Positions 10,241-20,129 of a stretch of DNA of 64,000 nt are shown here, piece after piece. Where the stretch lies: the NCBI RefSeq assembly GCF_023898315.1, contig NC_064614.1, positions 1,056,426,432-1,056,490,431 of the forward strand, read 5' to 3'. Every line of letters starts with the position of its first letter. Position 1 is the first letter of the stretch. The position numbers and the translations under genes are program-made. This DNA is from Schistocerca nitens. Taxonomy: Eukaryota; Arthropoda; Insecta; Orthoptera; Acrididae. The notes below the pieces were generated by a model. It worked only from the letters and a program-made list of their open reading frames with translations. It was not told the DNA's origin and searched no databases.

Positions 10241-11458
10241 CACTATGTGATCAAAAGGATCCGGATACCCCCAAAAACATACGTCTTTCGTATTAGGTGC
10301 ATTGTGCTGCCATCTACTGCCAGGTACTCCATATCAGCGACCTCAGTAGACATTGTAAAAGAGCAGAACGGGGCGCTCAGCGGAAATCATAGGACTTCGA
10401 ACATGGTCAGGTCAGTGGGTGTCACTTGTGTCATATGTCTGTACGCGAGATTTCCACACTCATAAACACCCCTAGGTCCACTGTTTCCCATGTGTTACTG
10501 AAGTGGAAACGTGAAGGGACACCTACGGTACAAAAGCGTACAGGCCGACCTCGTCTGTTGTCTGACACAGACAGTCGACAGTTGAGGAGGGTCGTAATGT
10601 GTAATAGGCAGACATCTACCCAGACCATCACACAGGAACTCCAAACTGCATCAGGATCCACTGCAAGTACTATAACAGGCGGGAGGTGAAAAGCCGTGGA
10701 TTTCATGGTCGAGCGACTGCTCATGAGCCACACATCACGCCGGTAAATGTCAAAACGACGACCCGCTCGATGTAAGGAGTGTAAACATTGGACGATTGAA
10801 CGGTGGAAAAACGTAATGTGGAGTGACTAATCACGGTACACAATTTGGCGATCCGATGGCAAGGTGTGGCTAAGGCGAATCCACGGGGAACGTCATCTGC
10901 CAGCGTGTGTAATGCCAAGAGTGAAATTCGGAGGCGATGGTGTTACGGTGTAGTCGTGTTTTTCATGGAGGGCGCGTGACACTATCACAGCACAGGCCTA
11001 CATTGATGTTTTAAGCACCTTCTTGTGTCCCACCGTTGAAGAGCAATTCGGGGATGGCGATTGCATCTTTCAACACGATCGAGCACGTGTTCACAATGCA
11101 CGGCCTGTGGCCGAGTGGTTACACGACAATAAAATCCGTGTAATGGACTGGCCTGCACAGAGTCCTGACCTAATTCCTGTAGAACACCTTTGGAATGTTT
11201 TGGAACACCGACTTCGTGCCAGCCCTCACCGTTCGACATCGATACTTCTCCTCACCGCAGCACACCGTGAACAATTGGCTGCCTTCCCCCAAGAAACCTT
11301 CCAGCACCGGATTAAACGTATGCCTGCGAGAGTGAAAGCTGTCATCAAGGCTAAGCGTGGGCCAACACCAAACTGAATTCCAGTATTACCGATGGAGGGC
11401 GCCACGAACTTGTAAGTAATTTTCAGCCAGGTGTCGAGATACTTCTCATCACATAGTG
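10241..11458 (+). mobile_element. Tc1-like DNA transposon, complete ends, dead (copy 1)
   Basis: Terminal inverted repeats CACTATGTGATCAAAAGGAT at the left and the complementary CTTCTCATCACATAGTG at the right, each flanked by TA (10239-10240 and 11459-11460), the Tc1/mariner target duplication. Length is about 1.2 kb. It shares ends and transposase with the inverted copy at 31201-32430. Confidence 0.9.
10390..11376 (+). pseudogene. Tc1-like transposase relic (DD34E type)
   Basis: The N-terminal helix-turn-helix part (MSVREISTLINTPRSTVSHV, then KRTGRPRLLSD) lies at about 10426-10600. The catalytic part lies at 11023-11376 with the second Asp in FQHDRARVHN and the Glu in PVEHLWNVLEHRL, 34 residues apart by my count, as is standard for Tc1. 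The first catalytic motif reads WSD followed directly by a stop at about 10826-10831. Several frameshifts separate the parts, so no functional protein can be made. Confidence 0.85.
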
Positions 11459-11460
11459 TA

Positions 11461-11968
11461 ATTTGGAGCAACATTTTTTACAGAGCACTACTATATCTCA
11501 GTGTAAACTATATTTGACATAATAGTGTAATATTTGTGCTCTTTTGTTTTCCAGTATCTTGAAGAGATAAAAATAAGGTTAGTTGATTTTGTGACCCTTA
11601 AAAAGGCTACATGTAATATTATCCATTAGTGAAGCCGGATTTGTTAAATACGATCCTGCTCTTTGAAGATTTTCTCCAAGAGTCTTCGTTATAGCGATAG
11701 GGGATGCATTTTTAGTGGTCTTTTTGTCAACTGAAAATGCATGCTTGGATCAGATGGTGTTAAGTTTCTCCATTGTATAACAACAGTTTTCCCTTTCTTA
11801 ATCACCTGAGCATTGTAAAATCATTCAGTTTCGTTATAGTTATGCATTCCCCATCGACTACGCCCTTTTTAGATTTCAGGTTTCTTATCAATATGACAAT
11901 AGTGTTTTCTTTATGTTACGGGAACGACGACATATCTACTGTATGTCAGAAATCTAAAGTATATATAT
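11461..11968. other. Unassigned stretch between two transposons
   Basis: AT-rich, no recognisable gene. It ends in an (AT)n run at 11960-11969 that received the next element. Confidence 0.4.
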
Positions 11969-12919
11969 AGGGTGATTCAAAAAGAATACCACAACTTTAA
12001 AAATGTGTATTTAATAAAAGAAACTTAATATAACCTTCCGTTACACATCATTACAAAGAGTATTTAAAACGGTTTTTTTTTCACTCAAAAACAAGTTCAG
12101 AGATGTTCAATATGGCCCCCTCCAGACACTCGAGCAATATCAACCCGATACTCCAACTCGTTCCACACTCTCTGTAGCCTCTCTGACGCCTTTGGATAGC
12201 TGCTGTTATTTCTCGTTTCAAATCATCAATGGTGGCTGGGAGAGGTGGCCGAAACACCATATCCTTAACATACCCCCATAAGAAAAAATCGCAAGGGGTA
12301 AGATCAGGGCTTCTTGGAGGCCAGTGATGAAGTGCTCTGTCACGGGCTGCCTGGCGGCCGATCCATCGCCTCGGGTAGTTGACGTTCAGGTAGTTACGGA
12401 CAGATAAGTGCCAATGTGGTGGCGCTCCATCCTGCTGAAATATGAATTGTTATGCTTCTTGTTCGAGCTGAGGGAACAGCCAATTCTCTAACATCTCCAG
12501 ATACAGTAGCCCAGTTACTGCTTGCTGGATGCGTGCTACATTTTCATCACTCGTTCTCGGCCGTCCAGAACTTTTCCCTTTGCACAAACACCCATTCTCT
12601 GTAAACTGTTTATACCAACGTTTAATACACCACCTATCAGGAGGTTTAACACCATACTTCGTTCGAAATGCACGCTGAACAACTGTCGTCGATTCACTTC
12701 TGCCGTACTCAATAACACAAAAAGCTTTCTGTTGAGCGGTCGCCATCTTAGCATCAACTGACGCTGACGCCTAGTCAACAGCGGCTTAAGCGAACAAATG
12801 TACAACTAAATGAAACTTTATAGCTCCCTTAATTCGCCGACAGGTAGTGCTTAGCTCTGCCTTTTGTCGTTGCAGAGTTTTAAATTCCTAAAGTTGTGGT
12901 ATTCTTTTTGAATCACCCT
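11969..12919 (-). mobile_element. Mariner-type element, internally deleted, in a TA-rich site
   Basis: Terminal inverted repeats AGGGTGATTCAAAAAGAATA at the left and the complementary TATTCTTTTTGAATCACCCT at the right, flanked by TATATA. The element is only about 950 bp because part of its transposase is missing. Exact ends are ambiguous by one base because of the TA repeats. Confidence 0.85.
12230..12746 (-). pseudogene. Mariner-type transposase with the first catalytic region deleted
   Basis: The minus strand starts MATAQQKAFCVIEYGRSEST and has the helix-turn-helix hallmark CLCKGKSSGRPRTSDENV seen in the DUF4817-type mariner family. After RIQQAV it jumps to LYLEMLENWLFPQLEQEA, so the region holding the first catalytic Asp is missing. 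After a stop at about 12450 the frame continues with FQQDGAPPHWHLSVRNYLN, RRWIGRQAARD and SPDLTPCDFFLWGYVKDMV to about 12240, which keeps the second and third catalytic positions. It is a non-autonomous, stop-containing copy. Confidence 0.8.
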
Positions 12920-13229
12920 GTATATATAAACTCCCCTCGTCGGACCGTACGGAATGAGAACGGCAATAAAGGTTTTCATTTCGCTCCATAATGTTCTTCA
13001 CAATTTCTTCATTTATTTTCGTGCCCTCTTCGTTTTTGGAGACAGAATTGATGTGTTGATAACCTTGACGTTTTCGGCATTAATGGATTTAGTTGGTAAT
13101 ATTTTCTGAACTATGTCGTCTTGTAAACTGTAGAATTAGTTTGTAATCTTTAAGGAGTCCGGTGAGACTTAATATTCCGTATCAAGTTGTCTATTACCTA
13201 TTTGTAGAGTAAATTACTATGTTCTTGAA
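12920..13229. other. Unassigned stretch
   Basis: No gene recognised; AT-rich sequence between the mariner-type element and a SINE fragment. Confidence 0.4.
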
Positions 13230-13310
13230 ACTTCCTGGCAGATTACAACTGTGTGCCCGACCGAGACTCGAACTCGGGACCTTTGCCTTTCGCGGGGAAG
13301 AGCAGTAACT
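13230..13310 (-). mobile_element. Fragment of another tRNA-derived SINE (family E)
   Basis: CTTCCTGGCAGATTACAACT is followed by GACTCGAACTCGGGACCTTT, which in reverse is a B box (GGTCCCGAGTTCGAGTC) and the rest of a tRNA-like head. I recall this repeat from grasshopper sequence. Only about 80 bp is left and no duplication is visible. Confidence 0.55.
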
Positions 13311-13454
13311 ACAACCAAATGTAGAGCAACGTTCTCCAGTGTGAATATTTAAGCTCTGTGGCCAACTTTGACTTTGACTGAATTTTTAATTTTTGTGTTT
13401 GTTCTATTATGAATCAGAAAACCACGTATAAGTGACTGTTTTCTTGTTTTTGTA

Positions 13455-13500
13455 GACAATCTGATGAAGCCCCAAATGAGTGAAACGCTTCATTGACATT
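13455..13500 (+). ncRNA. Hammerhead-ribozyme-like motif, second copy
   Basis: GACAAT, then the intact core CTGATGA, then a decayed stem II (GCCCCAAATGAGT), then GAAAC, GCTTC and ATTGAC. CAAT and ATTG pair as stem I, exactly as in the copy at 1782-1820 (minus). The cleavage-site stem III has decayed. It sits just outside the left arm of the long inverted repeat. Confidence 0.4.
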
Positions 13501-13883
13501 AAATAATTTCGCATCCAAGACTGTTTCTGTCCTGAAAGAGCTGTATGCTTCGATGAGAACGCTTACATACTATATTCTGGTGCATAATATCAAACCTTGT
13601 GTTTATTGCGATGTTTCAGAATCTACAGGGTGTTAGAGAAAGGTACGGCCAAACTTTCAGGAAACGTTCCTCACACACAAATAAAGAAAAGATGTTATGT
13701 GGACATGTGTCCCGAAACGCTTAATTTCCATGTTAGTGTTCATTTTAGTTTAGTCAGTATGTACTGTACTTTCTCGATTCACCGCCAGTTGGCCCAGTTG
13801 AAGAAAGGTAATGTTGACTTCGGTGCTTGTGTTGACATGCGACTCATTGCTCTACAGTACTAGCATCAAGCACATCAATACGT

Positions 13884-13997
13884 GGCTCTGAGCACTATGG
13901 GACTTAACAGCTATGGTCATCAGTCCCCTAGAACTTAGAACTACTTAAACCTAACTAACCTAAGGACAGCACACAACACCCAGCCATCACGAGGCAG
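13884..13997 (-). mobile_element. 5'-truncated mosaic SINE nested in the mariner-type element
   Basis: A 114-bp tail portion ending CAGCCATCACGAGGCAG on the plus strand. It is flanked by a 22-bp direct repeat with one mismatch (13862-13883 and 13998-14019), an unusually long target-site duplication. The repeated sequence begins AGCATCAAGCACATCA. Confidence 0.9.
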
Positions 13998-14069
13998 AGC
14001 ATCAAGCACATCAGTACGTAGCATCAACGGGTTAGTGTTCATCACGAACGTGGTTTTGCAGTCAGTGCA

Positions 14070-14660
14070 ATGTTTACAGATGCGGAGTTGGCAGATGCCC
14101 ATGTGATGTATGGATTAGCACGGGGCAATAGCCGTGGCGCGGTACGTTTGTATCGAGACAGAGTTCCAGAACGAAGGTGTCCCGACAGGAAGATCTTCGA
14201 AGCAATTGATCGGCGTCTTAGGGAGCACGGAACATTCCAGCCTATGACTCGCGACTGGGGAAGACCTACAACGACGAGGACAACTGCAATGGACGACGCA
14301 ATTCTTCGTGCAGTTGACAATAACCCTAATGTCAGCGTCAGAGAAATTGCTGCTGTACAACAACGCTTCTCAACAATAGATTCGGTGACCGACGGATTGG
14401 TAAGGCGGACCAATTCCATGGCATCCATGCTCTCCTGACCTCAACCCTCTTGAATTTCATTTATGGGGGCATTTGAAAGCTCTTGTCTACGCAACCCCGG
14501 TACGAAATGTAGAGACTCTTCGTGTTCGTATTGTGGACGGCTGTGATACAATACGCCATTCTCCAGGGCTGCATCAGCGCATCAGGGATTCCATGCGACG
14601 GTGGGTGGATGCATTATCCTCGCTAACGGAGGACATTTTGAACATTGCCTGTAACAAAGT
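14070..14660 (+). pseudogene. Internally deleted mariner-type transposase
   Basis: An N-terminal DUF4817-like domain starts MFTDAELADAHVMYGLARGN and continues GAVRLYRDRVPERRCPDRK and GRPTTTRT. After IDSVTDGLVRRTNSMAS the frame shifts and the next recognisable part is the C-terminal SPDLNPLEFHLWGHLKALVY and VRIVDGCDTIR. The catalytic core with the first two Asp motifs is gone. The internal deletion parallels that of the element at 11969-12919, although their terminal repeats differ. Confidence 0.75.
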
Positions 14661-15399
14661 GTTTGAAGTCACGCTGGTACGTTCTGTTGCTGTGTGTTTC
14701 CATTCCATGATTAATGTGATTTGAAGAGAAGTAATAAAATGAGCTCTAACACGGAAAGCAAGCGTTTCCGGACACATGTCCACATAATATATTTTCTTGC
14801 TTTGTGTGTGAGGAATGTTTGCTGAAAGTTTGGCCGTACCTTTTTGTAACCCCCTGTATAGTAAGTCCCTGCGGTAATGTGTTGAGTTTGTGAACCGTTG
14901 CATTCTAAGTGTTCCTACAGCAAAGCTTACATTGTACTCGCAATTTTGGTGGCCTGGATCTTAATTCTAAATTCAGCTAACGATGACAGACGTGTCACTC
15001 GGTAGACTACGAAACATCCCATGTCTTGTTTGAATCATAGCTGTCGCTACCCTGGCCTCTTGGTGTGATCAGACGTGAGAAATCTTCTGTCTCTCAGGAA
15101 ACAGACTAGAGTTTTGAAAAGTGACTGGGGAGGACGGAAGAGCACAAAAAGTAAGTGGAATGACTTCCTGCGACTGGGCCATGACACAAGTGTATATATT
15201 GGGAAATAAACTTCTCCTTCATACGTTCATGAAGTGTCATTAACGTAGCAATACTACATAAAACAGAACAGTTGTAGGGACGTTAATTCTTGCTATTTTT
15301 GTGTATGTTTCATCTTCAAACAAGTATAGACATTTTACACATTCTTGTTAACAGAATGTGTTAGCACACTATCCGTTATCCCATTACGTCATCAAATTA

Positions 15400-16340
15400 A
15401 TGTTGTTTCACCACATGTTCCTTTCTTTGTTGATTCTTTGGAGATATTCCTTATTTCTTATTTCATTAGTCCACTTAATTTTCAATACCCTTGAACACCA
15501 AGTCTCAAACACTTCGATTCTCTCCTTTTACGTTTTTCCCACAGTTCATATAATGTTATGCCCAGACGTATACTCACAGAAATTCCTTTCTCAAGTTACG
15601 GCCTGTGTACTTTTGATACAGTATACTTCTCTTTGTCAGTATTGTACTCGTTTCCTGTGCTAGTATATATCTTAAATCCTCCTTGCATCGTCTCATGCTT
15701 TGTTTTCCATTGAAGGTAGCAGAATTTCAGAATTCCGTAACTCTCTTTACATCTCAGTGTCCAATTTTGATATAAAATTCGTTTCTAATCTCAATTCTTT
15801 TACTCCACAATACTTTCTTCTTTCTTCCGGTTACCGTGCTCACTTGTTACTAGTCTGTTCATTCCTTTCAGCAGATTATCTAACTCTTCCTCACTTTCGT
15901 AGTGGACAAAAACATCATTGGCCTGTCTTACCACTGATGACCTTTCACGTTAAATTTCAATCACACTTCTGAATTTTTCTTTCATGTGACTAATTGTTCA
16001 TATGCAGGTGAAATGGTGGTGGAGAAAGACTGTATCCATGCCTTATTCTGTTTTTAATTCGAGCATTCGTCTCTAAGTCGTCGAGTCTTACTGTTGCTTC
16101 TTCAATCTGTTACACATTCACTATTACCCATCTTCTTCCACAGCTTACACCAATTTTTCTGATGATTTAAATTATCTTACACGAATTTACAGTATCAAAT
16201 TTTTTCTCAGTCAACAAAGCCTATGAAAGTCTTACTTCCATTGCCACATGTAACTTGAGAATTGCCGAGCTGATGGTTTTACCTTTCCTAAAACCAAACG
16301 GGTAAACTTATAGGAGATCTTCAATTTTCTTTTCCATTGT
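15400..16340 (-). pseudogene. LINE reverse-transcriptase relic
   Basis: The minus strand carries FGFRKGKTISSAILKLHVAM followed by a decayed DFEKAFDTV-like segment (KKFDTVNSCKII, IIRKIGVSC) at about 16150-16310. These are conserved blocks of non-LTR retrotransposon reverse transcriptase. The region down to about 15400 resembles later parts of the same ORF but is full of stops. It lies between the two long inverted-repeat arms. Confidence 0.55.
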
Positions 16341-16741
16341 GTTCATTAAGTTGGATACTGATTGTTAAGTGTGTCACGCATTTCCCTACCCTCGCCCCAC
16401 TCCTCGCCCCCCGCCCCTCCCCCCTCCTCTCACTTCGGAAAGATAGTCCGTTGGTACGTCCTCAGTTTTATAAATTTTACGGGCTAGTTCCCCCAGTTAT
16501 TTTAGAAATCTCGAAGGAATGATACTCATCTTCAGCTTTGTTCTGTTGAAAGTTCTGTTCACTTTTAATGGTAGATCGTTCAACTGAAATCCACTTCTTT
16601 CACGTAAGAAGCTGCTTCCCTTCCATCGCAGAAGCCCCCAATGCACTGCTTTCACCTGTTCGCTCTCTCCTTTAACATTGGATTTACTTGTGCAATCTTC
16701 ATGTTGCTGCACATGCTTTTAAGTTCCCTTAAAGCTCTTTT
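16341..16741. other. Unassigned stretch, perhaps more of the LINE relic
   Basis: C-rich patch at 16380-16430 and otherwise no recognisable motif. It could be upstream LINE sequence on the minus strand, but no diagnostic block was found. Confidence 0.3.
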
Positions 16742-16794
16742 CCGTCTCTAATGACCTCGTTGTCGACGGGACGTTAAACACTAACCTAACCTAA
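16742..16794 (+). mobile_element. Severely 5'-truncated SINE (family D 3' end), 53 bp
   Basis: The perfect 14-bp target-site duplication CTTAAAGCTCTTTT at 16728-16741 and 16795-16808 flanks a 53-bp insert with CTCTAATGACCTCG, GGGACGTTAAACAC and a CTAACCTAACCTAA tail. The body words match the 3' part of the SINE family at 23268 and 42420. Confidence 0.9.
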
Positions 16795-16808
16795 CTTAAA
16801 GCTCTTTT

Positions 16809-17496
16809 GAGTATTACGTACACTGAATCTGTCTTCCCGACACCTGGTCTTAGATTTCTTCATGCTTTTTTTCTGCAGTCGTTTCGTTTACTTCCTATTG
16901 ATTTCATTTACATGCTAAATCCGTTTCTTTTCTTGATCAATTGGAAATTTCCTTCTTTCACTAATCACTGTTAACCACAGTTTCTTTTGGATACCTTTCC
17001 AGTCTAACATATGCGATTATTCGTATTAAAGATGTCCATTGCATATCAACTAAATTACCTAATACTGTATTCACTAACAGAGTATCTACAGCCTCAGAGG
17101 GTTTGAACACACTTCGCCATTCATCAATAATTAATTGTCCTATTTTATTGTACGTTGCTTCTTCATGATGATTCTGTTGAATTCCAGCCTACTATTCATC
17201 ATTACAAAATTACTATTTGATTCTGTAGCTACTTCTCGTTACGTATAACCAATCAATATATGATTTCCGGATTTCTGTTTCGAGATAATATAAAACATCT
17301 CATATCTTCCGAGTGTCTAAATGTCTCCCTCATGTTTTTTTAAAGCCTTACTTGATATTAGAAGCTAAAATATTATGGAAGTCAAGCAGTATTTCTCCTG
17401 ACATTTCCTGTTACTGATTAGCCATTTACCAAAGTGTTCTTCTAGCGTCATCACCATTTTTTTTTTAAAAAAATGCAAGCACATACGCAAAAATAT
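16809..17496. other. Unassigned stretch between the inverted-repeat arms
   Basis: AT-rich; no gene recognised. The outer part from about 17465 belongs to the right inverted-repeat arm. Confidence 0.35.
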
Positions 17497-18210
17497 CAAG
17501 AGTTAGTTCAAAACTGTTCAAACGTGTGTGGAATCTTATGGCACTTAACTGCTAAGGTCATCAGTCACTAAGCCTACACACTACTTAACCTAAATTATCC
17601 TAAGGACAAACACACACACCCAAGCCCAAGGGAAGACTCGAACCTCCGCCGGGACCAGCCGCACAGTCCATGACGGCAGCGCCCCAGACCGCTCGGCTAA
17701 TCCAGCGTGGCAAGAGTTAGTGTCTGTACACATGTTCTGTTTTGTGTATTATTGCTACGTTAACGATATTTCATTAACGTATGTAGAGGAAATTTATTTT
17801 TCAATATATACACATGTGTCATGCTCGTTCGATGCATTCCCTTCACTTTTCGAAACTCTAGTCTGTTTCCTGTGAGATAGAATGCCTCTCACCACGTTTG
17901 ATCACGCCAGGAGGCCAGGTTAGCTACAGCTGTGATTCACAGAAGACAGGGGATGTTAGGCAGGCCACCAAATAACACGTCTGTCATTGTTAGCTGAATT
18001 CAGAAACAAGACCCAGGCAAACTGATTTTGCGAATACAATGTTAGCCTTGTTGTAGGAATACTTAGAATGCAACGGTGCATAAACGAAACTCATCATCGC
18101 ATCAAGTTATTATAGTTTCTAAAACGTCACCTTCAACACTAGGTTTGATATTAAGCATCTGAGTATGTTTATACTTTTCTTCTCGAAGCACACAGTTCTT
18201 CGTCTGCAGC
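17480..18210 (-). repeat. Right arm of the long inverted repeat (interrupted)
   Basis: This is the reverse-complement partner of 13530-15315. It contains AAACTCTAGTCTGTTTC, ACACGTCTGTCATT and TAGAATGCAACGGT, which are complements of words in the left arm. A SINE (17508-17710) interrupts its inner end. Arms plus spacer, with insertions removed, give a unit of about 3.3 kb. Confidence 0.75.
17508..17710 (-). mobile_element. SINE family B in the right inverted-repeat arm
   Basis: Target-site duplication CAAGAGTTAGT at 17497-17507 and 17711-17721. It is in minus orientation, with family B body words ACTTAACTGCTAAGGTCATC and CTACTTAACCTAAATTATCC and the tRNA-like head at the right. Confidence 0.9.
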
Positions 18211-18214
18211 AGAC

Positions 18215-20125
18215 CTATGCATTATACACCCCACGATAATATCCTTCAGTGACTCAAGTTGTCTACAGTCTCATATGCCACATTTACGTGCGTTACTTCG
18301 TTTTATGTAGACGAATGTGGCCCGTGGGAAGATACAGTGCTGAACATGCAGCCATATTTCCTCCTCTTTGGGAATATTTGTCAAGCACGTTTCACATCGA
18401 GTACTCCTATTATCCCATGCGTCCAGCTAAACTTCCGTTTTTCATTTCCAGTCTGCCTACAATATCCCTTCCCTTTATTTTTTACCGTCCGGGAATTCAT
18501 TTATTGCTCCTCTACGTCCTAAGATACGATCAAAGAGCCAAACCTTAAAATCGTCATTGGAGGGTGTCCTGGTGTTATACGGTAAGCCCCTGCTATTTGC
18601 AGTGAAACTTCTCTCGTTCACGTGGCGAAGTACTTCCTCATTATAGCCGAACCCTGGCTACATATTAAATTTCTTCTAGCAGCACGCTACAGCATCAGTC
18701 ACCGTAAGCAGTTATAGCTTTACCATGCGTCCTCCCGAGCGTTCGTAACATTTTTGAACTGTTTACATCCAGTATTACTGTTTTATTGGCCAGTAACGTT
18801 AGATGTCATTATGTAGTTCGCCGGTCCGCAAAGAAGGTAATTACTAGATGGAGATGTTAAAATATAAGTAAAATAACAAGTCATTCACGAACAGTGTGCA
18901 GCAGCCGTAGGACAAACAAGCACACACCCTTCTAGATCAAACAGGATAACAGGTCTCTTAATCAACTAAGTGCAAGCGTGACCGAGTGGTCGACGGCTGC
19001 TGACCTGCCAAAGATGTCACCGGCTTACTGGTCGATCGAGCACCCTCCCAAGCGTTGCTAACGCGAAATGACATACTAGCGTTCAGCCAATATCTTTTTC
19101 GGACAACCCAAGATTACTAGCTTTAGTGTACGCCTAAACGCCAGCTTTACAGACGAGATATAAATAATTATTTTACAATTTTGCATTTTACTGAACACTA
19201 CAACGAAGACGATTAAACTTATCATGTTATGTTTATCACCATTCTCTTTCGCAAATTAAGCTGTTACCAACAGAACATCCTCGGTAAGAGTCCACGGAAT
19301 GCAAGGACCGAGTTCGAATCTCTACCTGCCTCACAGTCGTAGCAGAAAATTTCATAAAAGTGTACACTCCGATGTGTAGTGAGATTAAGAAGTTGACTAG
19401 TTGTTTGACAAAGACGGAAACATGAATGAAAGCTGTATCTGAGATATTACAGAACCTCGTTAAACATTGTTGACTTCGGAAACTTTTGGGCAATCTCAGA
19501 AGAGTCCGATTGGACCGATTACCTTCGCGCGTTCAATGACGGTTAGCTCCCAGATTGCTGCCATGTTCAATGATACATCTGTCTGCAATAGACTGTTCAC
19601 GTGAATTGTATACACTAGCACCGTACGCCGCATCGAGCCACATCATTCGGACGTGACACATGCCGTATCTTCAAAATAAACAATTTTCTCCAAAACTTCA
19701 GTTTAATTGTCGAGGAAGTAGTTGTTGGATTAAAAACTCAGTAAACATTGCAGTAATTGTCCGCAATGCAGAATGACTACAACTCTTTTATTTTAATATA
19801 CGAGATTATTCGGAATTATTGACAAGAAGGTGTTAAAATGGAAATTATAGAACAAATTAAACTGTCTCACATTATAAAATACAGCCGAGGTTGATTTGTT
19901 TGCGAGACATTGCTATGTTTTTGGCAACTTCACGCATGTATAATTCGAAACACCGACGGTAAGGGCTAGGGACATTCACTTACCTGTAGTGATGATGAAC
20001 GAGTGAATAAAAACAATGGTCGTCGGTGTGTACACTGCAAGTTGTCCTGGCTCAAGACATTTCATGCCAAAGGTTATATCCTTGGACTATGTTTTCCTAT
20101 TACTCTGTCCAGTCGCACTGATGTG
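18215..20125. other. Unassigned stretch
   Basis: About 1.9 kb with no supported gene. A tRNA-like run occurs near 18972-19050 (GTGACCGAGTGGTCGACGGC) but lacks a matching T arm. Other open frames show no motif. Confidence 0.35.
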
Positions 20126-20129
20126 ATGA

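Larger units (their letters stand above)
13626..14856 (+). mobile_element. Mariner-type element inserted in the left inverted-repeat arm
   Basis: Ends CAGGGTGTTAGAGAAAGGTA and the complementary TACCTTTTTGTAACCCCCTG are flanked by TA at 13624-13625 and 14857-14858. The inverted repeats extend about 120 bp inwards (ACGGCCAAACTTTC and GAAAGTTTGGCCGT, GTGGACATGTGTCC and its complement). It carries an internally deleted transposase and a SINE fragment. Confidence 0.85.
13530..15315 (+). repeat. Left arm of a long diverged inverted repeat (interrupted)
   Basis: After removal of the inserted element at 13626-14856, about 550 bp matches the reverse complement of 17480-18210 at roughly 75-80 percent by eye. 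Shared words include ACCGTTGCATTCTAAG, AATTCAGCTAAC, GATGACAGACGTGT in this arm against AATGACAGACGTGT in the other, GAAACAGACTAGAGTTT, GTGTATATATTG and TTAACGTAGCAATA. The outer part (GTGCATAATATCAAACC) lies left of the insertion and the rest right of it. The ends are approximate. Confidence 0.75.

Noticed and set aside
16778-16794. CTAACCTAACCTAA resembling the insect telomere repeat (TTAGG)n
   Set aside because: It is the tail of a truncated SINE bounded by a 14-bp target duplication; the CCTTAGGTTAGTTAGG words elsewhere are the body of SINE family A.
18972-19050. Possible tRNA-Ser/Leu-like gene (GTGACCGAGTGGTC)
   Set aside because: No matching T arm or acceptor stem; most likely a decayed SINE head.
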